49,625 nt of DNA, taken from Jeotgalicoccus sp036782755 (GTDB taxonomy: Bacteria; Bacillota; Bacilli; Staphylococcales; Salinicoccaceae). Position numbers and translations under genes: made by a program. The notes beneath the pieces are model-generated. The model was not told the origin of the DNA and ran no database searches. It saw nothing but the letters and a program-made list of their open reading frames with translations. The stretch is from NCBI GenBank assembly GCA_036782755.1, contig DAIPYL010000007.1, positions 1 through 49,625 on the forward strand. Direction: 5' to 3'. This document shows positions 1 through 7,129 of the stretch, in pieces. Every line of letters begins with the position of its first letter. Position 1 is the stretch's first letter.

Positions 1-319
1 CCGTATTTTTAAACCCGCGGGTCTTCATCATAAAATTAATTACTTCTTCACCGGTAAGGTTTCCCCACAGGTTTACATCTCCGGGAACATAAGCGATATT
101 CTCAATATACTTCTTATCTTTTTTTATCTTTTTACCTGCATATATTATTTCCCCGTGCGTCGGTTTTAACGCTCCGATAATCATTCGTATCGTCGTTGAT
201 TTTCCCGCGCCGTTCGGACCGATAAATCCAAACACTTCTCCTTTGTTCAAAACGAAGGATAGATTTTCTGCAGCACGCACTTTCCCAAAATGTTTTGAGA
301 CATTTTTCAGTTCCAGCAT
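1..319 (-). CDS. ABC transporter ATP-binding protein (5' part only)
   Basis: The first 106 codons of an ABC ATPase run off the left edge of the window. The start ATG (317-319) is preceded by a strong GGAGGAGG ribosome binding site at about 326-334. The translation begins MLELKNVSKHFGK and has a perfect Walker A, GPNGAGKST, near residues 38-46. The segment where the Q-loop glutamine normally sits reads YVPGDVNLWGNLTG, the 'PGD/PGE' variant seen in some exporter ATPases of the CcmA/drug-export class. The signature motif, Walker B and H-loop lie outside the window. The substrate cannot be told from this fragment, and the partner permease would be expected to the left. Confidence 0.9.
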   Translation of the reverse strand, partial: MLELKNVSKHFGKVRAAENLSFVLNKGEVFGFIGPNGAGKSTTIRMIIGALKPTHGEIIYAGKKIKKDKKYIENIAYVPGDVNLWGNLTGEEVINFMMKTRGFKNT

Positions 320-385
320 TTTATGCCTCCTCCCTGATATCACTTCAATTTTAACATATTCATTTTCGGCTGGTTCTTTCAAACG

Positions 386-416
386 AAAAAAAGCCGGGAC
401 GATTGTCCCGGCTTTT
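386..416 (-). terminator. Rho-independent terminator after the LysM/Rpf-like gene
   Basis: GCCGGGAC (393-400), loop GATT and GTCCCGGC (405-412) form a perfect 8-bp GC-rich stem. Read on the minus strand it is followed by a run of seven to eight T. A shorter T-run on the plus side could make it weakly bidirectional. Confidence 0.9.
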
Positions 417-433
417 CGAATTTTATATTGTTA

Positions 434-1288
434 TTACAGTCTTGCACCACATACAGGCCATGGTGAAGATCCTCTTGAGTTATATAATGCTTGTGCTCTT
501 TGAGTCTGTTCAGCTGCTGACGCGTCTGATGCTACACCAGATCCGCCTACTGACTGCCAAGTTTGAGCGTCAAACTGGTAAAGACCGTGGTATAAACCGT
601 TTGAACTTACAACGCTTGGGTTGCCGCCTGATTCACACGCTGCTAAAGCACCCCAGTTTAATCCGCTGTTAGTGTTTGAACTTGTGCTCACATTTTGAGT
701 CTGCTGCTGCTGAGCCGGCTGTTGTGCCGGTTGCTGTACAGGTTTCTGCTGCTGAACCGGTTCTTGAGCTGGAGCTTGCGTTTGTGCAGGCTCTTCGTAT
801 GTTGCTTCCTGAGCTGGAGCTTGTGCAGTTTCTGTTTCAGTTTCAACTGCCGGAGCTTCTTCAACTGGTGTTGCAGCTTTAACTGCATCACCTGAAACGA
901 TTAATTCTTTACCTGCAAAGATAAGGTCTGAAGATAAGTTGTTCCACTCTTTAAGATCTGCAACTGCTACATCAAACTCTACTGCGATTTCAAATAATGT
1001 GTCGCCTGCTTCGATTGTGTATACTTCAGTTTCTTCTTTTTTGTCTTCTTGATCTTCTTTAACTTCTTCTTTTTCTTCCTTCTCGCCAATCTCGATAATC
1101 TGGCCCGGAACGATGATGTCAGAAGTTAATTTATTTTCTTTTTTAATTGATTCGATTGTTACATTATTTTCTTCAGCAAGAGCCCAAAGCGAGTCTCCTG
1201 ATTCTACTGTATGAGATGCTGCTTCTGCACTGTATGCAATTGTTGTTGACACAGCAACTGCTGCACCTAAAGCTAAAACTTTTTTCAT
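434..1288 (-). CDS. Secreted LysM protein with Rpf-like transglycosylase domain
   Basis: 284 residues, predicted secreted. A signal peptide (Met1 to about Ala24, cut near AEA-AS) is followed by two LysM peptidoglycan-binding repeats (about 26-68 and 89-132) separated by a Lys/Glu-rich linker. Next come a Gln/Pro/Ala-rich spacer (about 140-205) and a C-terminal domain (209-284). That domain starts NWGALAACESGGN and ends WPVCGARL. Glu219 after Cys218 and a partner Cys280 match the catalytic Glu and disulfide pair of the resuscitation-promoting-factor/transglycosylase fold, which cleaves glycan strands. In staphylococci the comparable secreted enzymes are IsaA and SceD, but the CESGG...PVC pattern is closer to Rpf. 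The ATG has a GGAGGA site, and the gene is monocistronic between two terminators. The enzymatic role is inferred from motifs. Confidence 0.88.
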   Translation of the reverse strand: MKKVLALGAAVAVSTTIAYSAEAASHTVESGDSLWALAEENNVTIESIKKENKLTSDIIVPGQIIEIGEKEEKEEVKEDQEDKKEETEVYTIEAGDTLFEIAVEFDVAVADLKEWNNLSSDLIFAGKELIVSGDAVKAATPVEEAPAVETETETAQAPAQEATYEEPAQTQAPAQEPVQQQKPVQQPAQQPAQQQQTQNVSTSSNTNSGLNWGALAACESGGNPSVVSSNGLYHGLYQFDAQTWQSVGGSGVASDASAAEQTQRAQALYNSRGSSPWPVCGARL

Positions 1289-1424
1289 AATTGTCTTCCT
1301 CCAAAAATAATTTTACTGATATATTTTGCGACTGATTTCGTCGTTGCCGTTGTTATCACTGTTTCACATTATAGAGGATAATTATGTTTCATAGGTTACA
1401 GCAATATAAAAAGAGTGCCGTTAC

Positions 1425-1441
1425 TTTACAAGTTTGTTACA
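1425..1441 (-). promoter_or_regulatory. WalR (YycF)-like box upstream of the LysM/Rpf-like gene
   Basis: On the minus strand TGTAAC-AAACT-TGTAAA matches the WalR consensus TGTWAH-N5-TGTWAH exactly. It lies about 50 bases upstream of a TATAAT hexamer. WalKR controls cell-wall hydrolases such as IsaA and SceD in staphylococci, so the target class fits. Binding is inferred. Confidence 0.65.
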
Positions 1442-1547
1442 AACTCATTTCTAAATAGCCCATTATATTACACTCTTCCTATTCCGGATCCGATTCTATT
1501 TCCAGCTGTTTACATATTGTCTTAAAAAATACCACTGTACCGCACTT

Positions 1548-1564
1548 TGTAAAGGATATGTAAA
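1548..1564 (+). promoter_or_regulatory. Second WalR-like box, opposite orientation
   Basis: On the plus strand TGTAAA-GGATA-TGTAAA is another exact TGTWAH-N5-TGTWAH match, about 120 bases farther from the LysM gene. Its role is unknown. Confidence 0.5.
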
Positions 1565-1627
1565 GATTATAAATCTGCACTGATAAAACAGATTAGTCTG
1601 TTATTTGTAATATATCAGTAACCGTTG

Positions 1628-1646
1628 TAAAGAAACTGTTTCTTTA
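1628..1646. repeat. 19-bp perfect palindrome, possible operator
   Basis: TAAAGAAAC, a single T and GTTTCTTTA form a perfect 9-1-9 dyad just downstream of the ssb terminator and inside the LysM gene's upstream region. It has no T-run, so a protein-binding site is likelier than a terminator. Confidence 0.4.
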
Positions 1647-1652
1647 AACATT

Positions 1653-1692
1653 AAAAAGCATACTGATAAACCGCAGCTGGTTATCAGTATGC
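1653..1692 (-). terminator. Rho-independent terminator after ssb
   Basis: GCATACTGATAA (1658-1669) and TTATCAGTATGC (1681-1692) form a perfect 12-bp stem. On the minus strand it is followed by five T (plus-strand A-run 1653-1657). Confidence 0.85.
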
Positions 1693-1747
1693 ATGTGTGT
1701 GAGAATGAATGAGTGTAGAACACAGTTCAAGAGGGTAATGCTATTTG

Positions 1748-2305
1748 TCAGGCTAAAACTTTTTCTTTATTGTCGTCAGATGCAGTTTTATCTTTCGTAC
1801 TGTCAGATTCTTTTCCATCAACGAGATTTGATATGATTTCGATATGCTTTTCTTTTTCGGTCTTCGGTTCTGCTTTTTCCTGGCTCAGTGTATGTACATA
1901 CTTTTCGCCAAGTGATTCATTAATATTATAATGATGTACTGCCTGTTCAATTAAGCGGGACGGATTTGATATATCAGTGCGTTCCCGGATTTTATCCGGT
2001 ACATGTTTTATGCTCTCTGCCCATATTTCCATGCGGTATTCCCTGGAACCGTCTTTCTTAGTAAAGGATGTCGTTGCGAGCTGGCCGCTGACACATAAAA
2101 TGTCACCGTTCTTCGCTTCGTCAAGCACACCCGGGATACTTTTACCAAACGCCTTGCAGTAAAGAAAATGCACTTCCTTGTCCCGCCGTGTATCTTTTGG
2201 TACGCGAACTGTTGCAATAATAAATGCATTGACACTTCCCTGCGCATTTTTCGCAATAACATTATTGCTGATTAGTTCGCCGACAAGCAATACTTTGTTC
2301 ATCAT
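1748..2305 (-). CDS. Single-stranded DNA-binding protein, second paralogue (YwpH/SsbB type)
   Basis: 185 residues. The N-terminal ~105 residues are an SSB OB-fold: MNKVLLVGEL, then VPKDTRRDKEVHFLYCKAFGK and a KDGSREYRMEIWAESI strand. A low-complexity charged tail follows and ends DDNKEKVLA rather than the acidic DDD-I/L-PF partner-binding tip of the replication SSB. It therefore looks like the accessory SSB found beside ywpF in Bacillus (ywpH/ssbB, used in competence) and in staphylococci. It is longer than B. subtilis SsbB. Two consecutive ATG codons are possible starts, behind a GGAAGGGGG ribosome site. It is divergent from ywpF. Confidence 0.85.
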   Translation of the reverse strand: MMNKVLLVGELISNNVIAKNAQGSVNAFIIATVRVPKDTRRDKEVHFLYCKAFGKSIPGVLDEAKNGDILCVSGQLATTSFTKKDGSREYRMEIWAESIKHVPDKIRERTDISNPSRLIEQAVHHYNINESLGEKYVHTLSQEKAEPKTEKEKHIEIISNLVDGKESDSTKDKTASDDNKEKVLA

Positions 2306-2500
2306 TCAATATCACCCCCTTCCTGATTCCAATGTAATGCCTGAATAAATTTTCTGCAAAAGACAATAATTTCATTTCGGTGTGATATATAATACAATAA
2401 TTAGAAATACATAATTAAAAGGAATCACTTTTTTGATTACCGGAGATTTTCATCTGCAAATAAATTAATTTTGTACTTTGTTAAAAAGGGGTAGGCAATT

Positions 2501-2932
2501 ATGAAATCGTTTAAAGTAATCGATATGAAAATTATTCAGGAACAGAACTTTATCGTTCCGGAAGTAAAAGACGGCGTTATTATTAATATGGAGCAAGGGG
2601 ACAATCCGTGGATTATCGAAATAGTTACAGACGGGGATCTGTCTTCTATTTTAGAAAAGCTGAAAGGCAGTCTGCTCGAGATGATGGTTACTATTACGCG
2701 TCCGTCAAACGCACCGGCCAAGTTTTCAGCTGAACTGATGGATATTAATCAGATGGATGATATGATTTCCGTCGTTTTTAAAGGTTCGGTTATCGTTCAG
2801 GGACCAAACTATTCTGAAGAACTGCTGGAGTTCCTTGTTGAAGAAGGCTATGAAGGTACAGCGCTGATTAATGAATTCAATTCGCGCATGGAGTCAAAAG
2901 ATGACTTTAGAAAAGAAGATGAAGACAAATAA
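2501..2932 (+). CDS. ywpF: YwpF-like family protein
   Basis: 143 residues, function unknown. The sequence MKSFKVIDMKIIQEQNF and the position between ssb and fabZ match the YwpF-like family of Bacillus and Staphylococcus. It is mostly beta-strand with no signal peptide or membrane segment and has a strongly acidic C-terminus (KEDEDK), so it is probably cytoplasmic. The ATG follows an AAAGGGG site. It is the only plus-strand gene in the first 28 kb and converges on fabZ, with a shared terminator. Confidence 0.8.
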   Translation: MKSFKVIDMKIIQEQNFIVPEVKDGVIINMEQGDNPWIIEIVTDGDLSSILEKLKGSLLEMMVTITRPSNAPAKFSAELMDINQMDDMISVVFKGSVIVQGPNYSEELLEFLVEEGYEGTALINEFNSRMESKDDFRKEDEDK

Positions 2933-2970
2933 AAAAAGCTGTAAATCATATTATGATTTACAGCTTTTTT
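2932..2970. terminator. Bidirectional terminator between ywpF and fabZ
   Basis: A perfect 19-1-19 inverted repeat runs from an A6 tract through GCTGTAAATCATA to its complement and a T6 tract. It can end transcription on both strands and begins in the ywpF stop codon. Confidence 0.92.
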
Positions 2971-2971
2971 G

Positions 2972-3424
2972 TTATTCGCCTGTTTTAATATCTGAAATAG
3001 CAAATGTAATTTCGCACTGGCACGCAACCTGTCCATCGACGGTTGCAACTGCCCAGCCTTTACCAATTGGTCCGCGGAGTTTAGTAATTTCCACTGACAG
3101 CTCCAAAGTATCACCCGGCGTCACCTGTTTTTTGAAACGGCATTTATCGATGCCTGCAAAGAACGCGAGCTTCCCTTTAAATTCTTCCTGCTGCAGCAGG
3201 GCAACAGCACCTACCTGCGCAAGTGATTCCACTATCAGTACTCCCGGCATAACAGCGTAATCCGGGAAGTGCCCTTCAAAGAAAGGTTCGTTTCCGGATA
3301 CCTGTTTGATACCTTTACAGCTTTTGCCCGGCTCTACTTCTGTAATTCTGTCAATAAGTAAGAACGGCGGACGGTGCGGTATTATTGCTTTAATCTGATC
3401 ATATGTCAGCATATCTGTCGTCAA
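2972..3424 (-). CDS. fabZ: 3-hydroxyacyl-[acyl-carrier-protein] dehydratase FabZ
   Basis: About 150 residues, a single hot-dog fold. It dehydrates beta-hydroxyacyl-ACP in type II fatty acid synthesis in the cytoplasm. The family N-terminus IIPHRPPFLLID is present, as is the active-site segment GNEPFFEGHFPDYAVMPGV with the catalytic His (GHFP) and the following Glu in GVLIVESLAQ. Two starts are possible: TTG at 3424, which overlaps the upstream stop as TTGA, or ATG at 3412, four codons in. An AGGGG directly abuts the TTG and is 12 bases from the ATG, so the ATG is slightly favoured. It is the distal gene of murA-epuA-fabZ. Confidence 0.95.
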   Translation of the reverse strand: MTTDMLTYDQIKAIIPHRPPFLLIDRITEVEPGKSCKGIKQVSGNEPFFEGHFPDYAVMPGVLIVESLAQVGAVALLQQEEFKGKLAFFAGIDKCRFKKQVTPGDTLELSVEITKLRGPIGKGWAVATVDGQVACQCEITFAISDIKTGE

Positions 3425-3609
3425 CCCCTAGTTAAGTTAATGATATGTTCCCACGTTTCAATACGGAAAACCCCGAAAGGGTTATCCAGTATGCCGAAGC
3501 CAATCATCAGTCCTAAAAAGACAAGGACGATTGCGACGTAGAAAAACAATAGAATTCTAACTAACAATGGGAACCTACGGTGAACGATTTTCTGTTGTTG
3601 TTCTGCCAT
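3421..3609 (-). CDS. EpuA-like small membrane protein (annotated elsewhere as 'RNA polymerase beta subunit-like')
   Basis: 62 residues with one membrane segment at about 15-41 (LLVRILLFFYVAIVLVFLG). A basic N-terminus (KIVHRRFP) lies before the helix and a polar tail after it. The family, often labelled DNA-directed RNA polymerase subunit beta or EpuA, is regularly found downstream of murA in Firmicutes. The name reflects transferred annotation rather than a shown polymerase role. The ATG follows AAAGGGG. It overlaps the fabZ TTG by four bases and starts 13 bases after murA, so the three are probably co-transcribed. Confidence 0.75.
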   Translation of the reverse strand: MAEQQQKIVHRRFPLLVRILLFFYVAIVLVFLGLMIGFGILDNPFGVFRIETWEHIINLTRG

Positions 3610-3621
3610 AGTATTACCCCT

Positions 3622-4914
3622 TTACTTTGATGTCACGAAATGCTTATCAGACGCACTGTCGTTCACGCGCTCAATATCAGCACCAAGTGCTTTCAGTTTT
3701 TCATGGAAACGCACGTATCCGCGGTCCAGATGCTGAAGTTCAGTTACAGAAGTATAACCCTCTGCCGCAAGACCTGCAAGTACAAGTGCTGCACCCGCAC
3801 GTAAATCCGATGCACGGACTGTTGCTCCGTACAGCTGACTGCCGCCGCGGATAACTGCATGATTATCTTCAAGTGAAATATTTGCATTCATCGCTAAAAA
3901 TTCTCTGACGTGCATAAAACGGTTTTCAAAAATTGTTTCAGTAACGATACTCGTACCTTCAATTGTCGTTAACAGAGCCATCATCTGACTCTGCATATCT
4001 GTCGGGAACCCTGGGTGAGGCATAGTTTTAAGATCTATCGGTTTATACTCTGCCGACGGAACAACTCTCACATCGCTGCCTTCTTCGACAAAACGGACAC
4101 CGACTTCTTCAAGCTTTGATACTACCGCCGACAGATGCTCAATTACAACATTCTTTAACAGAATTTCACTGCGTGTAATCGCACCGGCAATCATAAATGT
4201 GCCTGCTTCAATACGATCCGGTATAACGTGATGTTCTGCACCATGCAGTTTTTCAACACCGACAATCTTAATGTGTCCTGTGCCTGCACCGTTAACACGT
4301 CCGCCCATTGAGTTAATGTAGTTTGCAAGATCCGTAATTTCAGGTTCCATCGCAGCATTTTCAATATGGGTTGTACCTTCTGCAAGACTTGCCGCCATCA
4401 TTAAGTTTTGTGTTGCTCCGACACTTGGGAAATCCATATGGATTTTAGCTCCCTGAAGACGTCCTTCAACTTTACCTTCAATATAGCCTGCTGCCTGCTC
4501 GAATGAAGCACCCATTTTCTCAAGGCCTTTAATATGTTGTTCAATCGGGCGTGAGCCGATTGCACAGCCGCCCGGCATGGCAATATTACAGTAGCCGTAA
4601 CGACTTAATAATGGTCCCATAACAAGCATGCTTGCACGCATTTTACTTACTAATTCATAAGGTGCGACACAGTTCAGTTCCCCGCTCGCATCGATAACAA
4701 CACTATTTTTTTCCGCCGATGCTTCTGCACCGAGCGTAGTAATTAACTTTGTTAATGTATTTACATCAGATAATTCGGGTACATTTTTAATTATTGATTG
4801 TCCTTCGCCAGCCAGCAGCGAAGCTGCCAGAATTGGCAATACTGCATTTTTGGCTCCTTCAATTTCAACAGAACCCGACAGCTTTCGGCCGCCTTTAACA
4901 ATAATCTTTTCCAT
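3622..4914 (-). CDS. murA: UDP-N-acetylglucosamine 1-carboxyvinyltransferase (MurA1)
   Basis: 430 residues. It transfers enolpyruvate from PEP to UDP-GlcNAc, the first committed step of peptidoglycan synthesis. Lys22-Asn23 (EGAKNAV), the catalytic fosfomycin-target Cys117 (PGGCAIGSRPIEQH) and the HPGFPTDMQSQ segment with the catalytic Asp are all visible. The C-terminus is about nine residues longer than usual. This is the murA linked to the atp operon. A second copy (murZ) lies at 22953-24218, as is typical of low-GC Gram-positives. The ATG has an upstream GGAGTGAG. Confidence 0.97.
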   Translation of the reverse strand: MEKIIVKGGRKLSGSVEIEGAKNAVLPILAASLLAGEGQSIIKNVPELSDVNTLTKLITTLGAEASAEKNSVVIDASGELNCVAPYELVSKMRASMLVMGPLLSRYGYCNIAMPGGCAIGSRPIEQHIKGLEKMGASFEQAAGYIEGKVEGRLQGAKIHMDFPSVGATQNLMMAASLAEGTTHIENAAMEPEITDLANYINSMGGRVNGAGTGHIKIVGVEKLHGAEHHVIPDRIEAGTFMIAGAITRSEILLKNVVIEHLSAVVSKLEEVGVRFVEEGSDVRVVPSAEYKPIDLKTMPHPGFPTDMQSQMMALLTTIEGTSIVTETIFENRFMHVREFLAMNANISLEDNHAVIRGGSQLYGATVRASDLRAGAALVLAGLAAEGYTSVTELQHLDRGYVRFHEKLKALGADIERVNDSASDKHFVTSK

Positions 4915-4984
4915 CTTCTCACTCCATATTTCTCTATACCATTCATTATAATAATACGGTGTTTCATCATCACTTGTAAAGCAT

Positions 4985-5215
4985 TTAGCTGAACAGGAGA
5001 GACGCTTCCTGAGTATATCTAAAGATGTCCATAATAAAGTTGCTCATCGCTGTACCGAGAAGGATGCTCAGCAGGATAAGCGTCAGCCGGATTTTTCCGA
5101 CTTCACCCTTATTAAATAAACTTTCTATCCTTACTCCTTTTAATACCCGGAATGCCAGTGAGATACACAAAAGATGAAGAATAATGTGCATTAGTGCGAA
5201 TTGAGAAAAGCCCAG
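4985..5215 (-). CDS. YwzB/DUF1146 family membrane protein, probable CTG start
   Basis: A short membrane protein between the atp operon and murA, where DUF1146 (YwzB) genes sit in Bacillus and Staphylococcus. Two membrane segments are predicted, with RIESLFNKGEVGKIRL between them. The first ATG (5191) gives 68 residues, but the strong AAGGAGG site lies about 27 bases upstream of it. In frame, a CTG at 5213-5215 sits 7 bases after AAGGAGG and adds GFSQFAL, which resembles the usual family N-terminus. I therefore extend the gene to 5215 (76 residues). Function is unknown. Confidence 0.7.
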   Translation of the reverse strand: MGFSQFALMHIILHLLCISLAFRVLKGVRIESLFNKGEVGKIRLTLILLSILLGTAMSNFIMDIFRYTQEASLLFS

Positions 5216-5234
5216 AGAAATTCCTCCTTTCTAT

Positions 5235-5263
5235 AAAAAAAAGACTGGAGAATCCAGTCTTTT
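5235..5263 (-). terminator. Terminator of the atp operon
   Basis: AGACTGGA (5242-5249) and TCCAGTCT (5253-5260) flank a 3-base loop. On the minus strand a long T-run follows (plus-strand A-tract 5235-5242). It lies just after atpC. Confidence 0.85.
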
Positions 5264-5271
5264 AGTTTGAA

Positions 5272-5676
5272 TTAATATTTAGATACTTCTAAACGGTTAA
5301 TCGCACGCTGTAAAGCAAGTTCGGCACGATACATATCGGCACGTTCATCCCGCGACTGCTGCAGCAGACTTTCTGCTCTTGCTTTCGCAGCTTCTGCACG
5401 TTCCGTGTCTATATCTTTCGAAAACTCCGCAGCCTGCACCAATACTGTAATCTGTTCAGGTCTGATTTCTGCAAACCCTTCAGTAACAGCAAGGTACTCA
5501 AATTTACCGTTTATTTTAACACGAAGGACGCCTATTTTAAGCGGTGTTACAGTCGGAATATGACCGGCCATTACACCAAGCTCACCCTGTTTAGTTTGAA
5601 GAACAGCGATTTCGCAATCATCTTCATGAAAAACAGAACCGTTAGGAGTAACTACATCAAGTGCAATTGTTGCCAT
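5272..5676 (-). CDS. atpC: ATP synthase F1 subunit epsilon
   Basis: 134 residues. The N-terminal beta-sandwich (about 1-85, with the conserved GELGVMAGHIPTVTPL) is followed by a two-helix C-terminal domain rich in Ala/Arg/Glu (AEAAKARAESLLQQSRDERAD). Epsilon is part of the central rotor stalk and inhibits ATP hydrolysis. It is the last gene of the operon and follows atpD by 16 bases. Confidence 0.97.
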   Translation of the reverse strand: MATIALDVVTPNGSVFHEDDCEIAVLQTKQGELGVMAGHIPTVTPLKIGVLRVKINGKFEYLAVTEGFAEIRPEQITVLVQAAEFSKDIDTERAEAAKARAESLLQQSRDERADMYRAELALQRAINRLEVSKY

Positions 5677-5692
5677 GTTTTACCCTCCTGTT

Positions 5693-7108
5693 TTAGACTT
5701 CTACACCTTGCTGACGCGCTTTTTCAAGAACATCTTCGATGCCGCCAACAAGACGGAAAGCATCTTCCGGTATGTGATCATACTTACCTTCTAAAATAGC
5801 TTTAAAGTCCTGAACTGTTTCTTTAACAGGTACGTAAGAACCTTTCTGGCCTGTGAACTGTTCTGCTACGTGGAAGTTCTGACTTAAGAAGAACTGGATG
5901 CGGCGTGCGCGTCCAACAATGTTCTTATCTTCTTCCGAAAGCTCATCCATACCAAGAATTGCAATAATATCCTGCAGCTCACGGTATTTTTGAAGTGTAG
6001 ACTGAACATCTCTTGCTACTTTATAGTGTTCTTCGCCGACAATTGCCGGAGAAAGTGCACGTGAAGTAGAAGCAAGCGGATCAACAGCCGGGTAAATACC
6101 CATCTCTGAAAGTTTACGTTCTAAGTTAGTCGTTGCATCTAAATGTGCAAACGTCTGAGCCGGAGCCGGGTCAGTATAGTCATCGGCAGGTACGAATACA
6201 GCCTGGATTGACGTTACTGAACCAACGTTAGTTGACGTGATTCTTTCTTGTAACTGACCCATTTCAGTTGCAAGTGTAGGCTGGTAACCTACCGCTGACG
6301 GCATGCGTCCTAAGAGCGCTGATACCTCAGAACCTGCCTGAGTGAAACGGAAAATATTATCGATAAACAGAAGTACGTCCTGACCTTGTTCGTCACGGAA
6401 ATATTCTGCCATTGTTAATCCTGAAAGTGCTACGCGCATACGTGCACCAGGCGGTTCGTTCATCTGACCGAAAACCATTGCAGTTTTCGCGATAACACCT
6501 GAGTCTTTCATTTCGTAGTAAAGGTCGTTACCTTCACGTGTACGCTCACCAACACCGGCAAATACCGAAATACCGCCGTGTTCCTGTGCAACGTTGTTAA
6601 TAAGTTCCTGGATAAGAACTGTTTTCCCTACGCCGGCACCACCGAAGAGTCCAACTTTACCACCTTTAGTGTAAGGTGCAAGAAGGTCTACTACTTTAAT
6701 ACCCGTTTCAAGAATTTCAGTTGAAGTTGACAGTTCGTCAAACTTCGGCGCTAAACGGTGAATTGGATCACGGCGTTCAGAAGCCGGAATTGGACCGTCT
6801 AAGTCGATGTGTTCACCTAATACGTTGAATACACGACCGAGAGTCACTTCTCCTACCGGTACTGTAATTGGAGAACCTGTGTTCTCAACTTCAGCACCAC
6901 GGCGCAAGCCGTCAGTAGAACTCATTGCAATCGTTCTGACAACGTTATCGCCGCGGTGTAACGCAACTTCAAGTGTCAGAGAGATTGGCTCTGAATCAGC
7001 ATTGTCAATTTTAACTACAAGTGCGTTATTAATTTCAGGTAATTCACCTTCGTTAAAGCGCACGTCAACTACAGGTCCCATTACTTGGACTACTTGACCT
7101 AAAGCCAT
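5693..7108 (-). CDS. atpD: ATP synthase F1 subunit beta
   Basis: 471 residues, the catalytic nucleotide-binding subunit of F1. Walker A GGAGVGKT is at 156-163. Other hallmarks are GERTREGND with the catalytic Glu, the Walker B strand DVLLFIDNIFRFTQAGSE, the ATP synthase alpha/beta signature PAVDPLAST, and the DELSEED loop in the C-terminal domain that pushes against gamma. Length is standard. Confidence 0.99.
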   Translation of the reverse strand: MALGQVVQVMGPVVDVRFNEGELPEINNALVVKIDNADSEPISLTLEVALHRGDNVVRTIAMSSTDGLRRGAEVENTGSPITVPVGEVTLGRVFNVLGEHIDLDGPIPASERRDPIHRLAPKFDELSTSTEILETGIKVVDLLAPYTKGGKVGLFGGAGVGKTVLIQELINNVAQEHGGISVFAGVGERTREGNDLYYEMKDSGVIAKTAMVFGQMNEPPGARMRVALSGLTMAEYFRDEQGQDVLLFIDNIFRFTQAGSEVSALLGRMPSAVGYQPTLATEMGQLQERITSTNVGSVTSIQAVFVPADDYTDPAPAQTFAHLDATTNLERKLSEMGIYPAVDPLASTSRALSPAIVGEEHYKVARDVQSTLQKYRELQDIIAILGMDELSEEDKNIVGRARRIQFFLSQNFHVAEQFTGQKGSYVPVKETVQDFKAILEGKYDHIPEDAFRLVGGIEDVLEKARQQGVEV

Positions 7109-7129
7109 TTAATTTCCTCCTAATCTCAA

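Larger units (their letters stand above)
1289..1747. other. 459-base regulatory intergenic region between ssb and the LysM gene
   Basis: No gene is seen here. It holds, from right to left, the ssb terminator, a 19-bp palindrome, two TGTAA-type WalR-like boxes in opposite orientation, and a minus-strand TATAAT (1368-1373) about 80 bases before the LysM gene start. No good -35 lies 16-18 bases upstream of that TATAAT, which suits an activator-dependent promoter. Confidence 0.6.

Noticed and set aside
676..895. Several open frames on both strands opposite the Gln/Pro-rich linker of the LysM gene
   Set aside because: They come from the low-complexity CAG/CTG-rich codons of the linker; they lack ribosome sites and show no family resemblance.
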